DNA of 64,000 nucleotides, taken from assembly GCA_947034895.1 (NCBI GenBank), contig OX344764.1, positions 71,529,348-71,593,347 of the forward strand. The letters run 5' to 3'. The number at the start of each line of letters is the position of its first letter. Within the stretch, counting starts at the first letter, position 1. Under the pieces are notes generated by a model, which saw only the letters and a program-made list of their open reading frames with translations, did not search any database and was not told where the DNA came from. Positions 10,418 through 21,841 of this stretch are shown here, piece after piece. The stretch is from Rhytidiadelphus loreus. Lineage: Eukaryota > Streptophyta > Bryopsida > Hypnales > Hylocomiaceae. A program made the translations under genes and the position numbers.

Positions 10418-12314
10418 TTAGGGTCTTCTGTTATGGTTCCTTGCATTTCGAGTTCGAGGCCCATAATGATATTCTTGAAAACATCCGTGGTTTAGACATA
10501 AAAAGGCCCGATTGCATGACCAGCAATAGTAGCTACACTTTGGGTCTCCACATATTAGGCATGAACGCCTCAATCGACTTGAAGTTGGTAGGTGCGGTCG
10601 TGGATCTTCCTCCTCTTCATCCACATTCGTTCCTCTACCGCGCCAATTTTGGAGGAGAGCTTCACTCAAATCAGCCTTGAATTGGAGGTGACTAATTGGT
10701 TTTCTTCCACGACGGCGTTGATGCAATTCCTCTAGATAGATGATGTACATATTGACTACCGTCGTGTCAAGTAGGAAGTAAAAAACGCGATGCCACCACT
10801 TGTGTGACCTTGTCTAACTCGAATATGAGGCTCTGAGTTGATCGGCTACATCTACCCCTCTCATGTGGGTGGTATACTCTAGATGTATAGGAGAAGTTGG
10901 AATTAGGTCCCTCCTTGCCCCATTCCTACGAGGAACCGTAGGTATTGGCATACATGGAAATTCAATGGGCAATGCATGCGTAGAAATGAGGAGAACCGGG
11001 CGTTTATCCTTCCACATTATACATGCAACGGCACGAGATTCATGCATCTTCCATTCCAATGTGCCTTGTAGTGAATTTCGCCAATTCACCACCGCTTTCA
11101 AATCCGTGGGTAGGCCCACGCGATTTGACCTCATAGTGCCCGTGGCATAAATCTCCAATGTCGCCAACTCCATAAATAACCCAATGCTAGAGAAGTAGTT
11201 GTCCGTGACAACTACATGTCCTTTCCCCTCTTGTCCACTCAATAATCTCATGACCACATTATGCGCAACATTTGCCTCTACACGAACTACTAATGGGATG
11301 TCTCCAACACCATTATGGTTTGCACCACAATAGATTTCGAAATTGAAAACATATTTAGAATTGGAGTCTGCTAAACACCAAACTTTTATACCCCATTTCT
11401 GTGGCTTTTTAGGCATATATTGCCTGGCTGGACAATAAGAACCTTTGTATCATATCATCATTTCATCTATGGTAAGGTACTTCCCCAAAGCCCACTCATG
11501 CTTGAAACTATCTCTCACTTCATTCACCAACCACCGCACTTGACCCATCTTGTCATAACCAGGCGTATCCCTCTCCCTAACATAGGCATCTGGATTTGTG
11601 ATATGGAGACATCTTGTTATTGCTTGGAACCTCAACCTTGAGAATATTTTTGAAATTCGAGGACAATGGAAAAAAGAGCCTTCTTTGCTCCAATATGTTT
11701 TGATGTTTGGTTGTTTTTTCAAACCCATATAAATGCGAGCGGCCAAATAAGCTTTCAAACTTGCAACCGTCAAAGGCAACCATCCAATTCCGCCCCTTGT
11801 TTTTCCATGCTCATCCGGTGTCGTAGCATAACAATTAGTCTCGGTGACTATTTTACGCAAGAGAGGATAAGGCCAAAATAATGAAAATAATTGCATAAAG
11901 GTTGGCATTGCACGGAAATGTCTTGTAGGCCCCCGTGCACCTAAAAAACTCTTGGGTTTGGGAAAATAGGTGAAGTTGTTTCTTGACCATGTTGAATCAC
12001 AAAACCTATGTTTGACACCATCCGGATTATTTGGGTCCCCTCCATCACTACTTGCATCCCCTTCATATGCACCTTCACTCTTTGATGAAGTACTCAACAT
12101 GGGAGTATGATGATGCACCCTCCTCATTTGAATCCTTCTTGTATGGTGTACCGGAGAAGAATTGATATGTACCTCAGTAAATGGTCTATCATCCCGTTGA
12201 TGGAGAGGAGGTGATGAAATGTGTCCATCTTCAAAAAATTCATTCCAATCTTCATTTATAAAGTCCGCATGCTCCGGGGCATGCTCAAAAGCCACATCCA
12301 ATACCGCACCTTGC
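10418..12314 (-). pseudogene. piggyBac transposase (DDE_Tnp_1_7), two in-frame stops
   Basis: One continuous reading frame of about 632 codons is interrupted only by TGA at 11450-11452 and TAG at 10814-10816. The catalytic core shows all three aspartates: TIDEMM (first Asp), VTDNYFSS (second) and RGVDVADQLR (third), with the family block QYMPKKPQKWGIKVW between the first two. After the second stop it continues with KWWHRVFYFLLD and ends in a Cys-rich tail (CLICGDPKCSYYCWSCNRAF), the C-terminal zinc-binding domain typical of piggyBac. The N-terminal part is acidic. The 5' boundary was placed at an acceptor, TTTGTGGTTTCAG at about 12315, although the frame stays open to an ATG at 12391. Family proteins have Arg and Gln at the two stop positions, so both stops fit C-to-T changes (CGA to TGA, CAG to TAG). 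No frameshift was seen, so inactivation may be recent. Confidence 0.85.
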
Positions 12315-12406
12315 CTGAAACCACAAACATGACTTTGTTTAGAACTTTGGAGGCAAAAGGTATATTGATAAAAGATCACATTGTGTATCATGTTTCAAAA
12401 TATATA

Positions 12407-12654
12407 CTACTCTAGAGGGTTAGCTACACTAGTGAAGATTTTATGCCCATCCTCTAAAAATGTTAGAGTCTTCCAAAATATTCCATACACTCACTAACAT
12501 TGTAGATTGTTTACCAACAAAAAATTGATACTACTCTAAGGGTTTATCTACACTAGTAGAGATTTTATGACCACCTTGTAGAAATGTTAGACTTTTCCCA
12601 AAATGTCCATACACTCACTGACATTGTAGATTGTTTACCAAAAAGAATTAGTAC
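12407..12654. repeat. Two tandem copies of a 124-bp unit
   Basis: CTACTCTAGAGGGTTAGCTA at 12407 and CTACTCTAAGGGTTTATCTA at 12531 open two copies that match through CTCACT-ACATTGTAGATTG. They lie just upstream of the transposase, probably inside its 5' intron. Confidence 0.75.
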
Positions 12655-12699
12655 CCCATTTTTTTGAATTGCCCCCACCCAAAAGATTTACATTTTCTA

Positions 12700-12930
12700 C
12701 CTACAATAGTGGATCATGCACCCCATTTTTTCAAATGGGAAGTTTGTCATACCATTGTAGAACACTAGCAAGAATTGTGGATCATGCAACCCATTTTTTT
12801 GCATCCCCAATTCACGATACCGTTTTGTATACCCTACATCGAATTTTGGATTATGCACCCTATTTTTTGAGAAGGGTCTTCTGGAAAGTTTGGTATACCA
12901 TATCAGAATAGTGGATCATGCATCCCATTT
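12700..12930. repeat. Four degenerate repeats around TGGATCATGCA
   Basis: The words GTGGATCATGCACCCCATTTTTT, GTGGATCATGCAACCCATTTTTT, TTGGATTATGCACCCTATTTTTT and GTGGATCATGCATCCCATTTTTT occur at roughly 65-70 bp spacing. They follow the 124-bp tandem pair and are part of the same non-coding piece of the piggyBac-like element. Confidence 0.65.
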
Positions 12931-13631
12931 TTTCGGTCCATTCTACCGCACCCCATACTCTACCTATAATTTGGTTTACCATCCATCACATGTTTTGGGG
13001 GGTAACTAGAAAGATTTGCATACACTATTTGTAGGTTGTAATTGTGAAACATATATTTTGGGTTCTGTGCACTACAAAAATTTATAGGCATTGTACAAAA
13101 TTCTTGGCCATGTACCAAAAATGTTTACTTCACTAAATTGTTTTGTTAGCAATGTACCAAATTATTGATCTTATACTTAGAAAAAGATTTTAGTATTTCA
13201 AAGTTGTACATGCAATATCAAAAATTGACCAACTACGTAATATCGAAATTGACCAACTACTAATAGAAAAAAATCTACCCCCTAAAAACCATGAGCCTTC
13301 ATCTCAACAGGGAGGGAGTGAAATTTCCAACTCACCTGCTGAACTCTTTTGCATTGCTGCTGTTGGGCTCTCCCTGGGCCCCCTGTAGCCCTCTGCCCAA
13401 GCCCCCATCTCCACCGCATCCCTGTAGCCCTAACTGGCGTGCGGTGAGGTCAGTTTGTTGACGTGGCCCGTCGTCGCAGCTGCTATCGCCAACAGTTTCC
13501 TCGCGCCAAACTGCAGTCTCGGCTGTTCCCACAGGGAAAGAACGGTCTTCTTCCCGCCCCTCTACTTGCGAGTCTTTGATCTTGCCGTTGAGGCTGCTTT
13601 GGAGCTTGTGGCGTCGCGGTTTCCTCCTTGT

Positions 13632-14839
13632 TCATTGTTCTTGTCCGTAAAAAAAGTTATCATGTAGAAGCTCAGGAGGCCATTCCCAATCTGCGGGTTC
13701 TTCATCTAAGTCTTCAGAGTATCCTTCACAAGACGAATCACGTGCCGGTGCTATGTCTTCGTCATGAGTTTCTTGACTATCCACGAGGTCGGGGTTGGGG
13801 TCACCGATGCGTAGTTCACTTGCTTGATACGGTGGCACGGGCGGTACCTGCGGAAGCGGAGGGTCAGAAATGTTGTCGTCGCTGTCTGCAGCACTTGGCG
13901 TTGTTGAGCTCTCATCGGGCGACTCAATTGGAGATCTTTTGTTTTCCGCCCTTGTCAGTTGCGCCTTGTGTAGCCGCTCACTGCGTCGGTGAGGAAGATC
14001 GTCTGACGCAAGCTGCAGACACTGCAACCGCAAGTAGTCCAGGTGAGAAACTGAGTTTTTTCATTGATATGTGAATCGAAATTGCTGCATGACCAGTTGA
14101 TCCAAGGTGGCTTACCCATTTTCCCTTCTGGAAGCGAGGTATGGGTGGCATTTCGTTTGAAGTTTGTTGCAGTAGATGAACCAACCTAATCGGGCCACAC
14201 TCACTGTTTGATTCGAAAAAGAATCTGAGGATGAAAGGGACGCCGTTGGCACCATCCCAAACACCTTGCAGCTTGCATGTACAAATGGTGACGGTAAATT
14301 TATCTCCTTCTTGTTTCTGCTCTGCGGCATTACGACATTTCAGCAACAGATTGGCGGGTGGATAATGACCCGCCCTCACACCCTAAGCAAATTCTCCGCT
14401 CCTAGGCGGACGTCAATGCAGAAGCGGAATTGAGAGACAGGGCCCCGAAAGAGGTCACCCTGACTTGATCGGTACGTACCTTGGCTCGTTGAGGCAAAAA
14501 TTCTGACCTTCCTCATGCAGCTGTTGAACTTCCGAGGTGCTCCCGAGTTGCTCCTCCGCCGCCTGTTTCCTAGTTGTAGGCTGAACAACGTCGATGCTGA
14601 GCTACTGCAACAAACTTGAAGCTTGAAACTCCAACTGTCCCCATTGTAGGCTGAACCATGTTGATGTTGAGCTGCCCTGCGACCTTGCCAAACTTGACCA
14701 CTAACTCTTGCGCCTCTGTCGACTCGCTCCTAAACTCGTTGGGAAGCTGGGGAATTTGTTCGTGCTCCCTGTCGCCGAACTTTGTTGTCGATGCTTGAAC
14801 CAGACAGTGCTCACTTTTCGCTATGTCTCTCCTACTCAT
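13632..14839 (-). CDS. Putative multi-exon gene carried by the piggyBac-like element
   Basis: I do not recognise this protein. Four minus-strand stretches look coding and are linked by plausible splice sites. (1) An ATG at 14837-14839 opens MSRRDIAKSEHCLVQ... and runs through QLPNEFRSESTEAQELVVKF. (2) Around 14600-14480, the frame TRKQAAEEQLGSTSEVQQL ends at CCAAG|GTACGT. (3) About 14378-14120, GDKFTVTICTCKLQGVWDGA and PIPRFQKGKW end at a GTAAGC donor. (4) About 14019-13632, a basic start (RRSERLHKAQLTRAENKR) passes into a very acidic Pro-rich tail ending at a stop at 13632-13634. It could be an accessory gene, a captured host fragment, or the missing N-terminal exons of the transposase, which begins downstream on the same strand. 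The pieces differ in frame, so the gene model is tentative. Confidence 0.35.
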
Positions 14840-15550
14840 GTATCATGGTCTCCTGTTTTGCCGATCAGGAGTGTTGCATTTGCATCCATGCTTCAGTGTT
14901 GGTGCACTAGCTAGAATGTGGATGGTGGAGGGACTAACTTGGAGTGTCTGTTGCGAGTTCAGGTACTATGAAAGGAGCTGCCAAAGTGATAGATTTTTTG
15001 GCGTTTTTTATTTTTTTGAACTTTGTGGTAACCGGGGTGGGATGATGTTTGAAGTCTTGAATTTGGCGGTTCATAAGTGTAGTATGCATTGTGACGGTTC
15101 TGAAGTGTTGTATGCATCGAGATATGTTACAGAGAACCGAATATTAGATCTTGTACAGTGGAAAAGCATTTTATAGATTTTTGCAAATCTTAGAGTTGTT
15201 ACAGGAAAAATGGCGTCTATCAAAAGATATATAAGTTGTACTCCAATCAGATTTGTCTTGCATTCAAGGGCCTCACTTCCAATATTGTGAATTTCAATTT
15301 TTTTTTGGCAGAAATTGTCATGCATTTGCTTTGCCAGCAGTACTCTAGAATTCATGAAGCTCCATTATGTTTTTGTAAAATTTGTAGCATTTTGCAGTCA
15401 ATTTTAGGGATGAGGTTGAACTTTGCATCATGAGTGTATTGTTGGAAAATGGTTTGGATGACACAGGCTCAGCCTTCACTGCATTGTGGCATCTTACTGG
15501 CTCAACTACCATAGTGTTGCTTGGATTGCCTTCAATGTGGCTAGAAGCCC

Positions 15551-15614
15551 AGCAGTGACAGTTCAGGAGTGACAGCGGTGACAGCAGTGACAGCGGTTCA
15601 GCAGTGACAGCGGG
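15551..15614. repeat. Short repeat array of CAGTGACAG-type words
   Basis: CAGTGACAG, GAGTGACAGCGG and GTGACAGC words recur five to six times in about 64 bp near the right end of the piggyBac-like element. It is a degenerate minisatellite with no other signal. Confidence 0.6.
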
Positions 15615-16189
15615 AGGGCCAAAACCCATCATGTTGAACCCCTGCCCCTAGCTCTGCCCCTCAATGTTGGGCAAGTATACAAATTTTGGGTTCTAGTGTA
15701 AATCGACGTGCCCGAGCTGCCCTGCGAGCATTCAAAACCACTTGTAGCCTAATAACTTTTGTTCCAGAAATCAAAATGGAGTGAAAACAATTGTCCCTAA
15801 AAGCTACTCCTTGGGCGCCCATCCTCCCAAAATTTCATGGAGAAATTCCCATAATTGGTTAAGTAGTAGCCTGACCAAAAACGCTATGTTCTCAAAAAAG
15901 CCAGTTTGGTCCTTTAGGGGTTAAGGGCTGTTAGGACTTTTTTATGTGTTTCAGAGGCGCAAAAATATTTTCCTTTATTTTTTACTTGAAGAATAATTGA
16001 TTCGAAATCTAACACAAGTGATTTCATATTTTTCAGAGCATTTATGAATTACTTATGAATTTCCAAATAATTCTGCCATATGCACCTATTTGTGATCCTA
16101 GGCTTTGCAAAACCCACACACACGCGGTTTGAAAAAAGATATGGCGTGACCAAAAACAAGCAGTGAAGCATTGAAAAAGTAATACTTAA

Positions 16190-16790
16190 GGTTCCTAAAT
16201 GTGACCTTTACTAAACTGAAGCCCTAAATGCCTCAAAGAACCAATATTGTCTTCACATACTTTCAAGTCCAATTCAAAGTGCAGTAACTTTTGCATCCGA
16301 TTTCCAAATTCAATAAAACTTGTTGAAAAATTTGCTCTCTCTTCTAGTTTGTGTGATAAAATTTTCAGATCAATCTGAGTTAAGCTGATTTTTTGGGAGT
16401 CAATCCGAGGAGTCAATTGAAGTTCACAAGTTCAATTTGAGTTCACCAAACTGCATTTGTTGGCTGCAGCCTTTGGGGCTTCTATCTCCTTCATTTTAAG
16501 TTTGTTTTCAGTAAAATTTGTTGGGTTATGTTTTCTTTGAAGTCTAGTTATTGTGGTAAAATTTTCATGTCAATTCAAGTTGTTTTGAATGTTTGGGAGC
16601 AATTCAAAGTTCTAAATCCTGACATTCTTCAATCACAGTGAACTTTGGCGGCTTATAACTTCTTCATACAAGGTCTGTTTTCAATATTTTTTTGTTGGAA
16701 AAGTTGCGCCTACTAGTCTAGTTTGTGTGGCTAAAATTTCATATCAATCCAAGAATTAATGAGTGACTGAGAATCATTTTAGTAAAAAGA
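16190..16790 (-). repeat. Dispersed repeat related (inverted) to the element at 56261-57220
   Basis: This stretch reads, in reverse, like the interior of the TTAA-flanked element at 56.3-57.2 kb: ACTAGTCTAGTTTGTGTGGC--AAATTTCAT here against the reverse complement of ATG-GAAATTTTAGCCACACAAACTAGACTAGT there. Like that element it contains three diverged tandem units, each with an AACTTTTGCAT or TTCTTCAT word, a TTGTTG-AAA word and CTAGTTTGTGTG. No TTAA/CCCC ends were found here, so it is a fragment. It lies in the right half of the Tc1-like element. Confidence 0.6.
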
Positions 16791-17199
16791 TGTTTAGTCG
16801 TAAATGTGTTTCTTGCAAAAATGATGTGGACACCTGTCTTGTATCCACTTTTAGTTCGAAATCGACCCACCGTGGCTCTTATTACACCATTTGTGAAGTA
16901 TAAACCAACATCTAACAAACCTTATTAAACTCTCACATTATCAAAAGTCCATTTCAGAACTATTTAGTGTCCATTTGAGAAACTCTTGTAGGGACGGTTC
17001 CAAGAAGCGGGTTGCAATTCAAGCCACCTACCTCCTTAATACTCAATAAAAAAAGCAAGCATTGATATTCATGGGAGAAAGCTTCTTCATGCGTGTATGA
17101 TACACAATTTATAAGCAAGTGAATTCTTCTATAGTAGGACCACCCATACCTAATCATTTAAGCATCTGTAGAACGGATGGTGAGCAGTTGGTTGCGTTT

Positions 17200-17370
17200 G
17201 AAATTTTTTCCATGTAGGGAGATAGAAAATATTGGGACTGCAAAAAATTTAGAATTTTATTTGCAAAACTGAAAATTCTGTGAATTTTAGAAGGCAAAAA
17301 GTGTTCCGAACCTACACTTAACATCTAGAGTCTTGCAATTCCACTCATAGGGGAGACTAGTTACTACTCA
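17200..17370. repeat. Diverged direct repeat, partner at about 19170-19340
   Basis: Here and near 19170-19340 the sequences follow each other: GATAGAAA, then GAATTTTATTTGCAAAACTGAAA against TAATTTTATTGCATGAACTGAAA, then TGAATTTTAGAAGGCAAA against TGAATTTTGGAAGGCAAA. One copy lies inside and one outside the Tc1-like element, so the repeat family predates or is independent of it. Identity unknown. Confidence 0.5.
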
Positions 17371-17732
17371 TACGTACAAATTTCAAAATAATAAAAGTTG
17401 TAATACATGGCATTTAGCAATTGGTCCTCACAGCCTCGCATATTGCGCATGTCATTAAAACTAGACTCTTGAACATGATTCATAGAGAAGTTTGGCTTGG
17501 CCAGAAATAGGGGTACTCTACAAGTCAGATACCCATCCTTGGTTGGAAATGGGTGCTCCTACTATAGATGCAACAACTACACACTTCTAGATTTATTTGT
17601 TATTAATTCTTATTAGAAGCATTTATATTTAAGGATTGAGTTAGATGGATAATTTTAGTGCAAAAGCATGAGGTATCAAAGATATTGCAACATTTTTGGT
17701 ATGTCCTCAAAATTGTTTCCCATAATTATACA

Positions 17733-18301
17733 TGTCAATAGATTTTGAATATCTTTTTTGGGATTCATCTTTTGGCCTTGAAATTTGGCACACATGTTAT
17801 CAACATGGAGATGATCTTGTGGCAAAAAATTCATAGTAATGTAACTATTTTCAGCCCTAGGGAGGGTGTCGAAGTTGGCAATAGTGAAATGGTTTCCCTA
17901 ATTGTTTCTCAAAACAACACATGTTGGTAGGTTTTTAATATCTTTTTTTCTTGTGAATCTTTTGGACTTGAAATTTTTCACACATTTAATTAATATAGAT
18001 TTGGTCTCATGCCAAAAATTTCATGAGAAAATTGTTTTTTACAATCCTTGGGAGGGTGTCAAAGTCGGTAGCAATGAAATTTTTCTCACAACTACACATG
18101 TTAGTAGGTTTCAAATATCTTTTTTTGTGTAGATCTTTTGGACTTTAAATTGGGCACACATGTTACTAACATAAAGGTGATGATGTGCCAAAAATTTCAT
18201 GATCAAAGAGCAATTTTGCAGCCCTTGGGAGTGTGTCAAAGTTGGCAACAGTGAAAGCTCTTTCCCTAGGAATGCAAAAAACACCATTTTGATTGGTACC
18301 C
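17733..18301. repeat. Right terminal inverted repeat of the Tc1-like element, three tandem units
   Basis: Inverted partner of 7184-7743. Units start near 17733, 17933 and 18112, each with GAATATCTTTTTT or a variant, ATCTTTTGG, and GGGAGGGTGTC (GGGAGTGTGTC in the last). The end is GATTGGTACCC followed by TA. The most similar part is the inner unit, where a 61-residue open frame here and a 60-residue frame at 7553-7735 are near-identical by chance of shared DNA; neither is a gene. Confidence 0.75.
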
Positions 18302-18303
18302 TA

Positions 18304-21300
18304 TTACAAGAATGTCTCCCAAGTAACTCCCATGGATGAGTTGAGATTCACTTGTATAGTCTCAATGAGGATGTTACGATTTGGCATAATCAAGTACTGC
18401 AGAAAGCAAATCTTGACTACTGAATGCTCAGCTTCCAAATAAAAAGTGGAAAGAGGAGTATGATTGTGGATTACAACAGAGCTGTTATTACAAATATATT
18501 GAACACACATAGAAGTGCCATAGCTGGCTACTCCTAAAGACAATAGTATGTATGTATGTATTGCCATTGCTTTTGAGTTGAGTCATACTGGAGGAAAAAC
18601 TATTTGGGAATGGATGATGCTTTGAATTGCCTCTCCTCTCTCCAGTCAGTAAAAACAGAACCTGACTTTTTCTTTTTTCTTTGAAACACATGGTCTATTT
18701 CCATTGATAAAAGGAAATGGAACACAGAACCAGAGGACATAGCCCTCAGCTGGATATTTTACATTTTCAACAATCATATCTCAGAGCTAAAGCTTTCTCA
18801 ATTTTATTTTATTTAGAAAAAACTGAGGCAAGAGAAGAAGAGTCATATCTAATAGTCAGCAGACGAGAAGCAGACAACTAAGCCCGGGCTAAGCTGCCAA
18901 ATTCAGCGCAGCAAAGATCCAACACAACTGGAAATTGGAAAATAACCCCAATACGGGATGACTAAGTTTCCAGGTCATGTGAAGGTTGTATCTCAGATTA
19001 CCAAAAAAATCTGTTTGAAGCCAAGTATTATCGAATCACTTGAGAAAGGTGCTTTGTGAGGGTACAAAATGCAAAGTTACTACTCTTTAGAATATAAGGT
19101 AAACCACCCATAACCAATTGAATAAGCAATTGGGGACATGATGTACAATATATAGTAAGGTGAAGGAAATATTTCCACAAGTACAAAGATAGAAATAAGG
19201 GGTTGCCAAAATTTGGTAATTTTATTGCATGAACTGAAATTACTATGAATTTTGGAAGGCAAACGTTGGTCTAGATCCATGTTCAATGCATAAACTATTC
19301 CAAAACCGCTCATTGTAGAGACTACTTCTTGTTCACTTTGACACTCCAAACCAAGCAAATGTGTCATGAAAAGAATGGAAGAATTGATGGTTGGCAATCA
19401 AGAACTCATGTTTGGAAATTAGTTCCAACCTCTATTGCATTTTTGCCACCCTATTGATTGTTGATGGGGTGCTAGTTGGTGATTGGTGCACCCCCCTTAA
19501 TACCTTTATTGTCATTTGTATATTCTCATCAGGAACAATCATTAGATGAGTTTCAGCTGCAGTTTAGGACTGCGAGTTCCTTGGCGTTCCCCTGCGTTGG
19601 GATCTCTGCCACACAACCTGCTGACATGGTCGAGAGACGATCATGTCAACAAGCATTAATTTAATTTAAAATTTAAAATTTAAAATATATTTATATTTAT
19701 ATTTATATTTATATTTATATTAATTAATTTTTTTCCAGACTGCACATGCTAGTTCTCAGCTACGGGAACTTGCCTGAAACGGCCCTTCCAAAGGGCTGAA
19801 TCCCATCTAATGGAGATCATTACAACCTTAAATAGATCTAAAACAATGTTCACAAAAGCTGCAACAAAAATATTAGGTCAAAAGACAACAAGGTTCGCAC
19901 AAGGATAAGAATTGCAAACAATGACTATAGCAACTCTAGTAGCTACATGATGGTCTTGGAGACAAGGCCACCGACCTTTCGTAATTCTTTAGGCCAACAC
20001 GTTATGAGAAGCAAAATGCATATTGAATGATACAACAAACATAGAAATTTGGAAAAAGATTAGATAAGACATATATCAACTAGTTCCCACCCTCAAATAG
20101 TACATTTTTTGTTATTAGCATTGTGCTAGTTGGCAAGTTTATAAAAAAAATCTCAAGGGCCAAAACATGAGTGTTAGCATCGGGTATGTGCAACAACTCA
20201 CTATGAGAAAACAAAAATGAGACTAATGGTAAGTGTCTTTCCTATACTAATGTAGGTATATTGCAAATATCATTTGTAAGTGGAGGACTAAAGTAAAAGG
20301 TGTATACTTGTAACAATAGCGTTTTAAAACAACCAATGCAAATTCCACTAAAGTAGTTTGTTGCCTTGATACCCTAGAAATATAACCTAAAAGGAAAGTG
20401 AACATAATCGTTGGAAAAGGTAGGACGTAATCACTACTAACTTATTAACCCCATGAGCGCCCAATACGTGAACCCCAGAAATCCCAGCAAGGAGGACCTC
20501 ATGAGAATGAAAATGTTATAGAAATGGAGCGCACAAAACTTGGTTGTAGAAATTGAGAGTAGCTTTGGGCCTGCAACTAACAGATCAAAAGATTATAATA
20601 GTCAAAGTGCCTTCAAAATTGTGAGGTCTACCAAAAAATGTGGGGTTAGGCATTTTAGAGATGCACTTGAAAGCAACCAAGTCTGAATTTTTGGCAGGCT
20701 TCAGGCGAGTCAAGATTTGACGGCCAACAAATTTGCTGAATTTTTTGAGTCCGGTAGGACCAACTAAGGTAGTCTACTTTTAAAGTTGTTGAGAATAAAA
20801 AACGAAACAAAAATTCAAAACACAAACACTAAAGTATGCAAGAGAAAAATACACTCACTAACATTGAAGAATGGAAGTATATACAAAAGGAGAGAGACAA
20901 TCAATAGTACTCTCTCCGTATTGGTTAAGAAATACCACTAACTACTTTGTTGACTAATCCACCATGTATTATGGGGAGCGTTCACACTATGTTTCTTAAC
21001 ACTCCTCCTCGCTCGACATAATAAGGATAAAATAATAAAATCATATGGTATGGTCGATGAAGGCAATAAAATGAATTGAATGCCGAATACGGTCGCCAAG
21101 TTGTGGAGGGTTGTTGCAAGAAACACTTGTCGATTTTGCAGTTCAAATGGCCATACTGGAGTACTATGAACTTTTGGAATAATTTTTTTTAAATGAAATA
21201 AAATATGGATAATTTGTAAAGCATTCTAAAAAGCATGAATGTGAAAATTCAAAACAAAACAAAATTATTTCTAAAAGTTATACACACTCAAAGAGTGATG

Positions 21301-21841
21301 GAAAATACCATAAAAATAGACACTTTGGAATTTTATTTTTAGAAAATATTTAAAAACAAAAACAAAAACAAAAACAAATGATATTTTTTCTAACTTAGAG
21401 ATGCTTCTTCTCAACCATTTTTATCTTTGAAAAAATAAAATTGTGTTCTCTACACTTGTACAAAGGTAGTGCACTTTGAGCACATGTGGAGGGTGGACAA
21501 TTTACTATTTTTAGAAATCCTTTGATGAGATTGTGTAACTTTAGTATAAGTCCTTGTACACCAATTGTAAGCTTCAAATTATTATTTTTGGGTCAAAAAT
21601 AGTACTACATACAAACATCCAAAATGGCCAAGGTAGACATCCAATTGGGGGCTGTTTAAAAATAGTTAATTTTTTTTAAGAAAATCCCAAAAAATTACTC
21701 AACATCTGAAACTACCACTTGTACCTTTACTTCAAGTTTCATGGAAAACGGACAAATGATGCAATAGTTATGAGCAAAAAACTACATGTCCAAAGTCAAG
21801 GGGACGCAATATAGGACAAGTGTTTCTTGCAATCACCCTAA
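18304..21841. other. Intergenic, no gene recognised
   Basis: AT-rich DNA with short open frames only. It contains the partner of the 17200-17370 direct repeat at about 19170-19340 and a hexanucleotide run near 19690. At about 20447 a TTAACCCCATGAGCG word resembles a lone piggyBac-type end, but I found no matching partner. Confidence 0.5.
19687..19720. repeat. TTATAT hexanucleotide microsatellite
   Basis: About five to six uninterrupted copies of a TTTATA/TTATAT unit, in AT-rich intergenic DNA. Confidence 0.85.

Larger units (their letters stand above)
8953..15920. mobile_element. piggyBac-like DNA transposon, about 7 kb, TTAA-flanked
   Basis: The left end is TTAA (8949-8952) followed by CCCCTAAAGGA; the right end, reversed, is TTAA (15921-15924) followed by the same CCCCTAAAGGA. 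An 11-bp terminal repeat starting CCC with TTAA duplications is the piggyBac signature. The transposase with its DDD residues is inside, on the minus strand (10418-12314). A second minus-strand group of exons (13632-14839) lies between the transposase and the right end. The coding parts are clearly GC-richer than the surrounding AT-rich DNA. Subterminal sequences of the two ends do not match beyond the short repeat, so pairing these particular ends rests on the 15 identical bases, their orientation and the enclosed transposase. Confidence 0.65.
7184..18301. mobile_element. Tc1-like (DD34E) element with long inverted ends, interrupted by a nested piggyBac element
   Basis: The ends are GGGTACCAATCAAAATG reading inward on both sides, directly flanked by TA (7182-7183 and 18302-18303), the target of Tc1/mariner elements. 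The inverted ends are about 560 bp long (7184-7743 and 17733-18301). A decayed Tc1-type transposase lies next to the left end on the minus strand. The interior contains a complete TTAA-flanked piggyBac-like element (8953-15920). Removing it leaves about 4.1 kb. The ends have many differences and the transposase is full of stops, so the element is old and dead. An alternative is two separate non-autonomous copies in opposite orientation; the transposase adjoining one end argues for a single element. Confidence 0.65.
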
